Source of the DNA: Leptospira selangorensis
GTDB taxonomy: Bacteria > Spirochaetota > Leptospiria > Leptospirales > Leptospiraceae
NCBI RefSeq assembly: GCF_004769405.1
Contig: NZ_RQES01000012.1
Span: 62,001 to 126,000 of the forward strand
Length of the DNA: 64,000 bases
Direction of reading: 5' to 3'
Made by a program: the position numbers and the translations under genes. Numbering within the stretch: position 1 is the first letter of the stretch; every line of letters begins with the position of its first letter. Positions 47,353 to 56,444 of this stretch are shown here, in pieces. The notes below the pieces were generated by a model, which did not search any database, was not told the origin of the DNA, and was given only the letters and a program-made list of their open reading frames with translations.

Positions 47353-49212
47353 TTGAGATCGAATATATATAAGCGGCCCTTTAAACAGGGTTGCTTATAT
47401 CTTCTTTTTTTACTTCTCCCTTTTTCTAATCTCCGCTCTGAAAACAACTATTTAGATTTTATCTATGTGGATGCAAACACCGGGCAATCCAGCGGTGGGC
47501 ATTCTGCACTTAGATTCGATGATACAGTCATCCATTTTCAATATTATCCGGACGAAATATTCAGAGTAGTTCGAGAATCCTACGAAAGATTTTCCTATTC
47601 TTATAATACTTATTCCAATCGAACCAGTAAGATTGCAAGAGTAGAAATCTCAGAAAAAGATCTGGATAAGATCAGAACCGGATTTGAAAAACTGGCATTG
47701 ATCCAATTCAAACATCTTAAAAATTTAGAATCCATTCGAGCGGATGTACAATTCCTAAAAGAAATACAAAAACCGGAAAAGAATATAAAGATCAGGACAT
47801 TCGGCTATTTTAAAAAAGAAGAAGGAACCAAACTTTTCTCTTTAAAAGAAGAACTGAATTCCATACTCGGAAAAGGTTGGCTCGGGAAGATACGAACTCA
47901 GATCAAAAAAGAATTAAACTCTGCATATACCGAAGAAAAATTTGCGACATTCTCTGAGGCGCCGGCTGTCCAAAACGGAACGTATCCGTTTTATAAAGAA
48001 GGAATTTCTTCCTGGTTTTTACCCAGATTAGAAAAACTTTCCGTTTTAGAAATCCTGGATTTAGGATATTCCCTAGATCCTGAAACAATCTTTCTTTCTT
48101 CCGGAACCTCTTTAAGCGAAGAAGAAAAAACAAAACTAATCTTATTACGCGACTCATTAAAACTTTCCATTATAGAACTCATCAAAGAGGAAAATTCGAA
48201 TTGGGGTCATAGCGTTCTAGTCAATCTGGCCAGATTTTTAGTTTTGGAAAAAAGTATAGAAGAAGGTAAACTTTTCTTTTTAGTGACCTTCCCTGAATCA
48301 GTGTCCCAAATCACTCCAACCACTTGGTCCAAGGATAAAAAAAGTGTGGAAGCAAGTTCGGATCTATTATTAGAAGCTTCTAAAACTTTTAGAGAAAAAA
48401 GGATAAAATCCGAAAACCTTACGGAAGAAAATTATCTTATATGGGAAGATCTAGAAAATCGGGACTGGGAATTGAGAACAGGATTAAGTAGAGGAATTTC
48501 GATCCGAAATACTTTTGATCGACTTTCTCCCGATCTTTCCGGAAATTCTGTATTTTCTTTCCCTACTCCTGAATCAGAAATTATCTCAGAATATTTAACC
48601 CGCTCCGAAAAAGAAGAAGAAACATATTATGATAATCTGAAACGTTTTTATACTTTCAAACTGATCACCAAAAACTGCACATCCGAAATTTTTGACTCCT
48701 TAGAATTTATCTTAAATGAGAAGGAATACGGAATAGTTCTTGGAAAAAGGATAGATCCCCACTCTTCTCTCACTTTTATCCCGTTTATCGCCTATGATTC
48801 CATTACTGAAAAATGGAATGTAAAAGAGGAAACAATAGAGCTTTCTCATAGAAAGGTAGCTTTGAAAAAATTGTACGAATCTAATCCCAAATTGAGAACT
48901 TATTTAAAAGAATCCAATGTTTTTAGCTCCAGTATTTATAGGAGCAATCCGGATGATCATATGTTTGTGTTTTTTACGGATGATATAGTTTTACTCAGAC
49001 CGATTTATGGGATCGTAAATTTAGGCTGGGGGATCGGTAATTTTACAGTCGGGATATTCACTAGCCCATTCGACAAAGGGAGAAGATTACAAAACGGACT
49101 CCAGTCCGCATTCTTCTCCTTGCCTGAATTACTATTTTTTAATATCCGGAAAGGGACCTTTCCCGGAGCAAAGCCGAATGTATCGGAAACGAAATTAGAG
49201 CCTCAGAAGTAA
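47353..49212 (+). CDS. Exported DUF4105-like protein
   Basis: About 619 residues. Signal peptide MRSNIYKRPFKQG then a LYLLFLLLPF core, cleaved near LRSE. Two conserved-looking pieces resemble DUF4105/papain-like hydrolases: SGGHSALRF near residue 50 (possible catalytic His50) and TKNCTSEIF (Cys442), but the active site is not certain. The open frame reaches a TTG at 47314 inside the lipoprotein gene; I prefer the TTG at 47353 because it begins the signal peptide, although no good ribosome binding site supports either. Its 3' end overlaps the convergent response-regulator gene by 18 bp. Confidence 0.6.
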   Translation: MRSNIYKRPFKQGCLYLLFLLLPFSNLRSENNYLDFIYVDANTGQSSGGHSALRFDDTVIHFQYYPDEIFRVVRESYERFSYSYNTYSNRTSKIARVEISEKDLDKIRTGFEKLALIQFKHLKNLESIRADVQFLKEIQKPEKNIKIRTFGYFKKEEGTKLFSLKEELNSILGKGWLGKIRTQIKKELNSAYTEEKFATFSEAPAVQNGTYPFYKEGISSWFLPRLEKLSVLEILDLGYSLDPETIFLSSGTSLSEEEKTKLILLRDSLKLSIIELIKEENSNWGHSVLVNLARFLVLEKSIEEGKLFFLVTFPESVSQITPTTWSKDKKSVEASSDLLLEASKTFREKRIKSENLTEENYLIWEDLENRDWELRTGLSRGISIRNTFDRLSPDLSGNSVFSFPTPESEIISEYLTRSEKEEETYYDNLKRFYTFKLITKNCTSEIFDSLEFILNEKEYGIVLGKRIDPHSSLTFIPFIAYDSITEKWNVKEETIELSHRKVALKKLYESNPKLRTYLKESNVFSSSIYRSNPDDHMFVFFTDDIVLLRPIYGIVNLGWGIGNFTVGIFTSPFDKGRRLQNGLQSAFFSLPELLFFNIRKGTFPGAKPNVSETKLEPQK

Positions 49213-50298
49213 ATAACTGGAATCATCCCTAAATTCTCTAGTAGGCAAACTTACCTTACTGAAAGTGCGGATCGCTTCCTGGTAATCCTCTATGCTCAGG
49301 CCCTTTTTGCGGACCTCTTCCAACTCTTTGAATAGAGGACTGGAAAGGCTGTTTAATAACCCATCACTGTATAAGAACAAAACATCTCCGGATTCATAAG
49401 AGATCTCATGAGACTCGAATTCCAGTGCATCCATGATCCCGAGTAATTGTCCCGATTTTTCGTTCAGTAGTTTTTGTCCGGCAGCCTGGTATAGAACAGG
49501 GAAAGGATGGCCTCCCCTCGCATAACAGATTGTCTTTTTTTCCAGATCGATCACTGCAACTGCAGCAGTTAAACTATGAGTTCCTATCTCTTGGGAAAGT
49601 TCCAGGTTCATTCTTTTAAGAACATTAGAAGGGTCCTGGCTTTCTTTATAAGCTTCTCTTGCGATACTTGTCATAAGAAGTCCTATAAGTCCAGAAGTGA
49701 CTCCATGATCCTCGATGTCTCCGAGTAGGGCCATTACCTTATTCCCTATTTTAGAAAGAACATAAAAGTCCCCGCTCACGAAAGAAGCCGGAGTATTATC
49801 CACAACCACTTCTAAGGGAGAGATTACAGGAACAGAAAGTATCTTTTTTTGGATCTTAGAAGCGAGTCTTAGATCTCTCAGGATATTTTCATCCCTAGCT
49901 TCCTTCTCCTTTAGCAAAGTATAATAATCCAATGCTCTTTGGACCGCAATACGAACTGTTTGTAGAGAAAATGGTTTTAAAAGAAAATCGGAAGCCTTAT
50001 GAGTGAGAGAAGTCACCACATTATTGATGTCTCTTTCTCCGGTCATCATAATGACCTGAGTGGCAGGATTCAAATTTTTGAAATAAGGTAGGACATCCAA
50101 CCCGCTGGTTTTTGGCATGTGGATGTCTAAGAAGACGATCGGGTTGGATTCTTTTTCGAAATATTCCTTACCCTTCTCCACTGAATCAAAAAAAGTAGAA
50201 TTGTAACCTAATTTGGAGAGAAGAATTTCTAGGGCTTCTCCTACATCCCGATCATCGTCTATGATCAGAATTTCAGGTTTAATCGTAATTGATGTCAT
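49195..50298 (-). CDS. Response regulator with PP2C (SpoIIE/RsbU-type) phosphatase output
   Basis: 367 residues. Receiver domain 8-120 with phosphoacceptor Asp58 (FLDIHMP), acidic pocket IIDDDRD and Lys108 (FLLKPF). The PP2C-type phosphatase domain (about 145-367) has metal-binding Asp in SGDFY (Asp177), GDIEDHG (Asp194) and DDSSYLLL (358-365). Such proteins dephosphorylate STAS antagonists in partner-switching pathways. Two candidate substrates are encoded in this window (13366-13707, 30924-31259). It abuts the 271-residue unknown gene (TAG then ATG) in an operon with the HDAC-like gene. Confidence 0.92.
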   Translation of the reverse strand: MTSITIKPEILIIDDDRDVGEALEILLSKLGYNSTFFDSVEKGKEYFEKESNPIVFLDIHMPKTSGLDVLPYFKNLNPATQVIMMTGERDINNVVTSLTHKASDFLLKPFSLQTVRIAVQRALDYYTLLKEKEARDENILRDLRLASKIQKKILSVPVISPLEVVVDNTPASFVSGDFYVLSKIGNKVMALLGDIEDHGVTSGLIGLLMTSIAREAYKESQDPSNVLKRMNLELSQEIGTHSLTAAVAVIDLEKKTICYARGGHPFPVLYQAAGQKLLNEKSGQLLGIMDALEFESHEISYESGDVLFLYSDGLLNSLSSPLFKELEEVRKKGLSIEDYQEAIRTFSKVSLPTREFRDDSSYLLLRL

Positions 50299-51114
50299 CT
50301 AATCGATCCTAGAAAATTCCCTGGTCTCGGAAATTCTGGCAACCATAGAATCATACTGTTCGTCAAACAAGGATTTTTCGAGGTACGGATTGGTCGCGGA
50401 CACCATTTCTCCGTAACTCCAGGAGTATACTGCAGAGGTCTGGTTGTCTAAAATTTTTCCGGAATGGATGGCTCCGGAGAGAGATCTTAGGTTTTCTTTT
50501 TTAAAACATCTGAGTAGAGCCCTAAATTCTCCTTCTTTTTCAGGAGCTAAGTATCTGAAATTTTTATGAAATAGAACTGCGTCGTGAAAATATTCGGGAA
50601 TATTAAAAGCTCCCGCTGCCCCGATTTTTCCGGAAAGTAAACGGATAAAAGAAGTGATCTCGTTCATAATATTCAGGCCTGGATATTCCTGGCCCTCGAA
50701 TAGTTTTTTCTTTTCTCCTAATTTCCCGAGCCTTACGTTTTGGCTTAATAACCAATCTATATAGATCATGGGAAAAGATTCGTTTATCTTTTTGAAAAGA
50801 AAATCGGAGAATTTTAAACGCATATGGACTAAAATTTCATTCTCTTCCGTTTTGATATAAATACGATTATCTACTTCTGAAATTCCATGGATCTCTAATT
50901 TAGTTTTCTGGAATCCTCTGAACTGTAACATTTCGAACATTCCGGATTGTTCCAAAAGTTCGTGCACTTCTTTGGCGGAGAATCTATTGAATAGAGTGTC
51001 TTCTATCCCTAAATGTGTTTTGAATTCCCTATTTACATCTATGAGACCTAATGCCTCTGGATCGATATAACTCTGACCCGATGTGGATTTATCTGAACCG
51101 GAAAATATACTCAT
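50299..51114 (-). CDS. Hypothetical protein between HDAC-like and response-regulator genes
   Basis: 271 residues, soluble, no signal peptide or membrane segment, family not recognised. It contains LIDVNREFKTHLGIEDTLF near the N-terminus, an alternating strand region (KLEIHGISEVDNRIYIKTEENEILVHMRL, about 68-97) that could be PilZ- or PAS-like but lacks diagnostic residues, and a helical C-terminal half. It lies 4 bp after the HDAC-like gene and directly adjoins the response regulator, so it probably works with them. Confidence 0.6.
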   Translation of the reverse strand: MSIFSGSDKSTSGQSYIDPEALGLIDVNREFKTHLGIEDTLFNRFSAKEVHELLEQSGMFEMLQFRGFQKTKLEIHGISEVDNRIYIKTEENEILVHMRLKFSDFLFKKINESFPMIYIDWLLSQNVRLGKLGEKKKLFEGQEYPGLNIMNEITSFIRLLSGKIGAAGAFNIPEYFHDAVLFHKNFRYLAPEKEGEFRALLRCFKKENLRSLSGAIHSGKILDNQTSAVYSWSYGEMVSATNPYLEKSLFDEQYDSMVARISETREFSRID

Positions 51115-51118
51115 GTAA

Positions 51119-52126
51119 TTAAATTAAGGATGCGAAAACCCTGATCGTATTAAAATGAATACGAACCGTATCATTGAAGTTCCTTGCATAACCGCCTGCG
51201 GGCATAACCACCACAGGAATATCCAAAGAATCCGCAAAAGTTTTCACCATTTTATCCCTTGCCTTCAATCCGTCGAAAGTGAGCTTTAGATCTCCTAAAG
51301 AATCATCTTCGAAAGGATCTGCGCCCGCAAAATAATAGATCAGATTCGGTTTGAATTCTTTTTGGATCTTATCCAAACCTTCTTGCAAACGGGAAAGATA
51401 TGTTTTGTCATTAGTCCCGTTGTCCAAAGGTATATCCAGATTGGACTTCTCTTTTTTAGGATATAACTCTTCTTGGTGCATGGAAAAAGTCCAAACGGAA
51501 GGGTCTCCTTGGAAAATTCTAGCGTTCCCATTTCCTTGATGAAGATCCAGATCTATAAATAAAACCTTTCGCTCCGGATATTTTTGCAGATAAAGTTTCG
51601 TCGCGATCGCTGCGTCGTTCAGATAACAAAAACCTTCTGCACGATCGGGCATACTGTGATGGAATCCCCCACCGATATGATATACGTATTTATAATTTTC
51701 GGTCATCTCGGTCGCGAGAATGGTGCCTCCCACTCCCAGACAAAAACTTCTGACCATGGTTTGGTTGAGGGGAAGCTCCGAATACATGGTCCGATCCGTA
51801 TATCTCAAATTCATAAAATCTGAAATGAATTCCGGAGTATGGACTAGGCTTAATTCTTCCTCTCCGACCGGGGCCGGTTGGAGGGCAGGCAAAGAAGAAA
51901 GTTTCGGATCTTCCTTGACTTGATTGTATATCATTGCGTATTTACGTGCGGGGAATACGTGAGGACCAAGGTCCATATTGTATTCCGGATGATAAACTAG
52001 AGCGAGCCGTTCTAACTGTTGGCGCAATTGGGTGTGCCTTTTTTTTCCCAAGCTTACCCTTCCGTTTCGCCCCGTAAAGAACGAAATAGCATTCTTAAAT
52101 ACGTCCAAATTTTCGGAGGTTCCCAT
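51119..52126 (-). CDS. Histone deacetylase-family (AcuC/acetylpolyamine-type) deacetylase
   Basis: 335 residues. Zinc-dependent arginase/deacetylase fold. Active-site motifs are intact: GGGFHH (His156, His157), IDLDLHQGNG (Asp194, His196 zinc ligands), AGADPFEDD (Asp270 ligand) and PAGGYA (Tyr313). Bacterial members deacetylate proteins such as acetyl-CoA synthetase (AcuC) or polyamines. The ATG at 52126 follows an in-frame TGA directly, so no upstream start exists; no clear ribosome binding site is seen. Only 2 bp separate it from the divergent pyk start, so regulatory sequences must lie inside coding DNA or a later start is used. Confidence 0.9.
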   Translation of the reverse strand: MGTSENLDVFKNAISFFTGRNGRVSLGKKRHTQLRQQLERLALVYHPEYNMDLGPHVFPARKYAMIYNQVKEDPKLSSLPALQPAPVGEEELSLVHTPEFISDFMNLRYTDRTMYSELPLNQTMVRSFCLGVGGTILATEMTENYKYVYHIGGGFHHSMPDRAEGFCYLNDAAIATKLYLQKYPERKVLFIDLDLHQGNGNARIFQGDPSVWTFSMHQEELYPKKEKSNLDIPLDNGTNDKTYLSRLQEGLDKIQKEFKPNLIYYFAGADPFEDDSLGDLKLTFDGLKARDKMVKTFADSLDIPVVVMPAGGYARNFNDTVRIHFNTIRVFASLI

Positions 52127-52128
52127 TC

Positions 52129-53553
52129 ATGTTTAGCCCGGAAAAAAAAACCAAAATGGTCTGCACCATCGGTCCTTCTTCCTCAGATGAAAATACTATC
52201 ACCGCACTTCTCCGAGCCGGAATGGATATCGCGAGAATGAACTTCTCTCACGGCACTCACGAAGTTCACAAAAAAGTTTTTGAAACTTTGCGAAAATGCG
52301 AATCCGAATCCGGCGTTCCTCTAGGTATCATGGCGGATCTACAAGGACCAAAAATCAGAACCGGAAAACTCCGGGTTCCCCAAATCGAATTAGAAAAGGG
52401 AAACAAGATCAGACTTTTACCCGACGCGGAATACTTAGGAGATTCCGAGGCGGTCGGCACTACCTACCCTGCCATGATAGAAGATCTTCGTTCGGGAGAC
52501 AAACTATTAGTAGATGACGGTAAACTCGTACTAGAAGTCGAATCCAAATCAAGCAAAGAAGCCGTTTTAAAAGTTATAATCGGAGGAATTCTAAAAAGCA
52601 ACAAAGGAATTAATTTGCCTGGAACTCCTATCTCAGCTCCGGCACTTTCCGAAAAAGATCTATCGGATCTGAAGTTTGCATTAAATTTAGGGGTGGATTA
52701 CGTCGCATTAAGTTTCGTAAGAAGAGCCTCAGACCTAGAACTCGCCAGAGAGATGATGAGAGGCACCCAAACAGGACTCATCGCTAAAATAGAAAGACCG
52801 GAAGCGATCCGTAATATAGATGAAATTTTAGAAGCGGCAGACGGGATCATGATCGCAAGAGGTGACCTAGGTGTCGAAGTGGAAACGGAAAGAGTCCCGG
52901 TTTTACAAAAAGAACTTATCTATAAAGCGAACCGCGCGGGAAAACCCGTGATCACAGCGACACAAATGTTGGAGTCCATGGTGGACAATCCAAGACCTAC
53001 CAGAGCAGAAGCAAGTGATGTTGCAAATGCGGTGATGGACGGAACAGATGCAGTGATGTTATCCGGAGAATCCGCGAGTGGAAAATATCCTGTGGAATCC
53101 GCAGAGATGATGGCAAAGATCCTAAGAGAAACTGAAAACTTAGATCGAATCTACGAGATCCATTGGAATTTAAAAAAATCCGAATTAGAAATAGAAAGAG
53201 CCGCACTTGGTTCTGCTGCAAGAGAGATAGCTCATAGTATCAATGCAAAAGCGATCGTGAATTTTACAAGAAGCGGATATTCTGCACTTATCACTTCAGA
53301 GATGAGACCTAAGGTTCCCATTCTTTCCTTTACTCCTTATTTAGCGACTGCAAGAAAGATGAAATTATATCGAGGTGTTCAACCTTATGTTATGCCGTTC
53401 ATGGAAACTTTCTTTGATATGATCCGTTATATGGAAACTAAACTTCCGGAAGATGGAATGTTGGTCCAAGGAGATATAGTTGTGATTCTTTCCGGAGCCC
53501 CGGGAGGAGAAGCTAAGTCCGTAGATTTTTTACAAATTTATAAAATACGATAA
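52129..53553 (+). CDS. pyk: Pyruvate kinase
   Basis: 474 residues. Converts PEP and ADP to pyruvate and ATP, the last glycolytic step. Visible: MVCTIGPSS at the start, the B domain insertion (about 70-165), catalytic Lys220 in AKIERPEAI, metal-binding MIARGDLG (241-248), and VMLSGESASGKYP. The C-terminal allosteric domain ends within normal length. GGAGG lies 9 bases before the ATG, inside the HDAC-like coding region on the other strand. The small membrane-protein gene follows after 9 bp. Confidence 0.97.
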   Translation: MFSPEKKTKMVCTIGPSSSDENTITALLRAGMDIARMNFSHGTHEVHKKVFETLRKCESESGVPLGIMADLQGPKIRTGKLRVPQIELEKGNKIRLLPDAEYLGDSEAVGTTYPAMIEDLRSGDKLLVDDGKLVLEVESKSSKEAVLKVIIGGILKSNKGINLPGTPISAPALSEKDLSDLKFALNLGVDYVALSFVRRASDLELAREMMRGTQTGLIAKIERPEAIRNIDEILEAADGIMIARGDLGVEVETERVPVLQKELIYKANRAGKPVITATQMLESMVDNPRPTRAEASDVANAVMDGTDAVMLSGESASGKYPVESAEMMAKILRETENLDRIYEIHWNLKKSELEIERAALGSAAREIAHSINAKAIVNFTRSGYSALITSEMRPKVPILSFTPYLATARKMKLYRGVQPYVMPFMETFFDMIRYMETKLPEDGMLVQGDIVVILSGAPGGEAKSVDFLQIYKIR

Positions 53554-53562
53554 AAACCTATC

Positions 53563-53964
53563 ATGATCAAATATATTCTGAGTTGGTTCCTTCTTCTTTT
53601 AGCCGCATTATTGAATGCGGCCATACGAGAATTGGCCTATAAGGATTTTTTTGAAGAACATCTTTCCCACCAGATCTCCGTTTTTACCGGACTCTTTCTG
53701 ATCTCGGTGCCCATATTATACGTTTCCAGAAAATGGCCGTTTAAAAGCAGGACTCATGCTTTTTCGATCGGACTTGTATGGTGTTTTATGACGGATCTTT
53801 TTGAATTTCTAATGTTCTTGCGGGTTTCAGAAAATCCATATAAGGATTTTCTAAAGGTCCATAATATTTTCACAGGAGAATTTTGGATCTTGATATTGGT
53901 TTGGGTAGTGATCTCTCCGGTCTTGTTTTACGGCTCCGGTCCGAGATTGCTTAAAATAGATTAA
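53563..53964 (+). CDS. Small hypothetical membrane protein
   Basis: 133 residues with four predicted membrane helices (about 3-20, 40-55, 68-85, 105-125). Conserved-looking polar residues inside the membrane region (NAAIRELAYKDF, TDLFEF) hint at a channel, enzyme or sensor role, but no family is recognised. It starts 9 bp after pyk and its stop codon shares a TTAA with the stop of the convergent mechanosensitive-channel gene. Confidence 0.6.
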   Translation: MIKYILSWFLLLLAALLNAAIRELAYKDFFEEHLSHQISVFTGLFLISVPILYVSRKWPFKSRTHAFSIGLVWCFMTDLFEFLMFLRVSENPYKDFLKVHNIFTGEFWILILVWVVISPVLFYGSGPRLLKID

Positions 53965-54830
53965 AGGATCTTGATCCCAGCTTCAGCAAATTCTTTCAGG
54001 ACTTCTCTGGAGATCCTTGCCTTCTGGTTCCTTTTTTCTTTGATATGAGTGAGGTAACGAAGAGAGAATAATACCCCTCCCTCCTCGATGGTCATATATA
54101 CGATCGGAGTAGTTGTTCCGAGTCTAACTAGATAATTTTTAGAAAGCTCTCTAACTGAATAATCTATTTTATGTTGGTCTATTATAGATCCGTTTTTCAA
54201 AATCCCATTCAGTAACTTTTCTGTAGCTTCCCAATTCTCACTATAAGGGATCTTAATCCTGAATTCATCCCAAACGAATCCCATTTTTTCCTTCACTACA
54301 TATACTTTATGAAGAATGATCGTATGATTCGGAAGATGCACCAAACGATTCGTGGATTGTTCCGATTTAGGATCGGGACTCAACTCCATCAAAGTAAAAC
54401 GATTGATCCCTATATTGACCACGTCTCCTTTGATACCTTCAATCTCGATCCGGTCCCCTACTTCAAATCCGTTACTACCGTGAATAAGTAACCATCCCAC
54501 ATAATTTAAAGTGATATCTTTTAAGGAGATCACTATACCCGCTCCCGCAAGACCCATTACTGTAGGCAGATAAGATAGTCCGGAAAAAATTACGGGCAGA
54601 AGGGACACTGCTCCCACAACCACGAATAAGATCCGCGTCACTCTTCTTCGGTTATAACGAACCGAATTATCCGCAGGAGGACTGATCCGATCGAAACTCA
54701 AAACGAAAGTTTTGTAAACGATGATCAAGGTCAGGATAAAATATACGACCAGAACGAACTCTTCCGTAATGGTTCTTTCCTTAGAGTTTAGAAGGAAAAT
54801 CGGATTTATGAGTCGGAGTATTTCTTCCAT
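53961..54830 (-). CDS. MscS-family mechanosensitive ion channel
   Basis: 289 residues. Membrane helices at about 22-42, 66-86 and the pore-lining helix at about 88-115 (VMGLAGAGIVISLKDITLNY). The MscS beta domain follows: GFEVGDRIEIEGIKGDVVNIG then RLVHLPNHTIILHKV, standard signatures. It releases solutes on osmotic downshock. It lies 49 bp after aroB on the same strand. Confidence 0.88.
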   Translation of the reverse strand: MEEILRLINPIFLLNSKERTITEEFVLVVYFILTLIIVYKTFVLSFDRISPPADNSVRYNRRRVTRILFVVVGAVSLLPVIFSGLSYLPTVMGLAGAGIVISLKDITLNYVGWLLIHGSNGFEVGDRIEIEGIKGDVVNIGINRFTLMELSPDPKSEQSTNRLVHLPNHTIILHKVYVVKEKMGFVWDEFRIKIPYSENWEATEKLLNGILKNGSIIDQHKIDYSVRELSKNYLVRLGTTTPIVYMTIEEGGVLFSLRYLTHIKEKRNQKARISREVLKEFAEAGIKIL

Positions 54831-54879
54831 AACGAGAGGACCCAGGCTAAAGAAACTCTAAGCCAAGGCAAGGTTAATT

Positions 54880-55974
54880 CTAATCCATCTTCTTCTGTTT
54901 TCTAAATGCAGAAGCGATCTCATTCAGTTCGACAGGAATATCCCAAATCGGATTTCCAGGGGATTGAAGAAGAACGAATCGAACCGAATTACCCACATTC
55001 TTCTTATCATGAAGAGTATGTTTTGCTACCTGAGTGGATTTACTTTTGTCGTGATATGGAAGATCATATGCTTTCAGGATCTTTTTCAGACCTTCTATCC
55101 AAGAGACATCCAGTTCTTGTTTTTCTACGGAAAGTATGATCGCAGTCAATAATCCGATAGAAACTGCTTCTCCATGAGAATACCTTCTGTAATTCGTAAG
55201 AGACTCTATCGCGTGAGCGGTAGTATGCCCCAGGTTCAAAACTTTTCTTAAACCGGTTTCTCTTTCATCTTGGGAAACTATATTAGCCTTATATAAAATA
55301 GAACCCACAATCAATTCCAATAGTTCAGGAGAAGTATGGTCATAGACGGATTTATCGTTCGAGCGGACCTTCTCCAGATATTCTCCTCCTGACAAAAGAC
55401 CGTGTTTTACGATCTCAGCCATTCCGCATCTCCATTCTCTTTTAGGCAATGTAGACAATGCGATCAAAGGTAAATATACAAACTCAGGTTGGTAGAAGGA
55501 GCCGATCATGTTTTTCCCAAGATCGGCATTCACTGCAACTTTTCCACCCACAGAAGAATCTACTGAAGCAAGTAAAGTCGTAGGAATTTGAGCGAAACGA
55601 ATCCCTCTCTGGAATGTGGAGGCGATAAATCCCGCAAAATCACCTACCACTCCGCCACCCAGCGCAAGGATCAAACTTTTACGGTCTGCTCCGAGCTCTA
55701 TCAGTTTATTATAAACTTCTGCAGTGCGAAGAATATGTTTATTCTTCTCCCCGCCTTTAATATAAATTTCGTGGTGTGGAATTCCTAGATTGGAAAGTTC
55801 CGATTCGTAAAATTTGGAAAACAATCCCGAAAGTTTTCTTTCCGTAAGTATAAATATGGAAGAAACGGGATAGAATCTTTTGATCGTTTCTCCGAGACCT
55901 CTGAAATCCGAGTGGATCTGAACTTTATATTCTTTTGAAAATGCTCTAATCTGTACTTCCCGGATAGGATTCAT
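54880..55974 (-). CDS. aroB: 3-Dehydroquinate synthase
   Basis: 364 residues. NAD- and metal-dependent second step of the shikimate pathway (DAHP to 3-dehydroquinate). Signatures: ALGGGVVGDFAGFIAS, FAQIPTTLLASVDSSVGGK (NAD- and substrate-binding), and the metal site NLGHTTAHAIE with a downstream SHGEAVSIG. The ATG overlaps the NUDIX stop by four bases (ATGA). The partial aroA gene at the window's right edge belongs to the same pathway but a different transcript region. Confidence 0.96.
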   Translation of the reverse strand: MNPIREVQIRAFSKEYKVQIHSDFRGLGETIKRFYPVSSIFILTERKLSGLFSKFYESELSNLGIPHHEIYIKGGEKNKHILRTAEVYNKLIELGADRKSLILALGGGVVGDFAGFIASTFQRGIRFAQIPTTLLASVDSSVGGKVAVNADLGKNMIGSFYQPEFVYLPLIALSTLPKREWRCGMAEIVKHGLLSGGEYLEKVRSNDKSVYDHTSPELLELIVGSILYKANIVSQDERETGLRKVLNLGHTTAHAIESLTNYRRYSHGEAVSIGLLTAIILSVEKQELDVSWIEGLKKILKAYDLPYHDKSKSTQVAKHTLHDKKNVGNSVRFVLLQSPGNPIWDIPVELNEIASAFRKQKKMD

Positions 55975-56444
55975 TTATCATATACCCATTGGCTTCGTAT
56001 AAAAGGAGCCGGTTTGTATTTTCCAGAAGAAAGAAAATCCTTAATATCCGGTCTTATATCCATTTCTAAAACCGCACCCAAAGGAAAATAGCCGAATCCA
56101 GTGATCGCTTTCTCTTTCAGGTTCACTTCCGGATCTTGTTTTTTAACGGTGGCTAAGAACACCAACTGAAGAAGATGACGATTCCCCTTGGGATCTATGG
56201 ACTCGTTCAAGAATAGAAAATTTGCACTGGTGATATCCAAAGAAAGTTCTTCTTTTAATTCTCTTTTCAGAGCGTCTTCCGCACTTTCTCCGAATTCAAT
56301 TCCCCCGCCCGGCAATAACCAATAATAGGCATCCTTCTTTTTTTGCTGCAAAAGAAGGATCTCTCCCTTACGATTTCGGATCAAAGCGGCCACTCTGACC
56401 CTTAAACCTTTCTTTTTAAAAAAGAATTCCATATTAGATTTCAT
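55971..56444 (-). CDS. NUDIX hydrolase
   Basis: 157 residues. The Nudix box lies at 47-69: GGIEFGESAEDALKRELKEE fits GX5EX7REUXEEXGU except for Ser in place of the late Gly. It binds Mg2+ and cleaves nucleoside-diphosphate-X compounds; substrate unknown. The ATG shares a base with the rnc stop (TAATG), and the stop overlaps aroB, giving rnc-NUDIX-aroB coupling. Confidence 0.88.
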   Translation of the reverse strand: MKSNMEFFFKKKGLRVRVAALIRNRKGEILLLQQKKKDAYYWLLPGGGIEFGESAEDALKRELKEELSLDITSANFLFLNESIDPKGNRHLLQLVFLATVKKQDPEVNLKEKAITGFGYFPLGAVLEMDIRPDIKDFLSSGKYKPAPFIRSQWVYDK

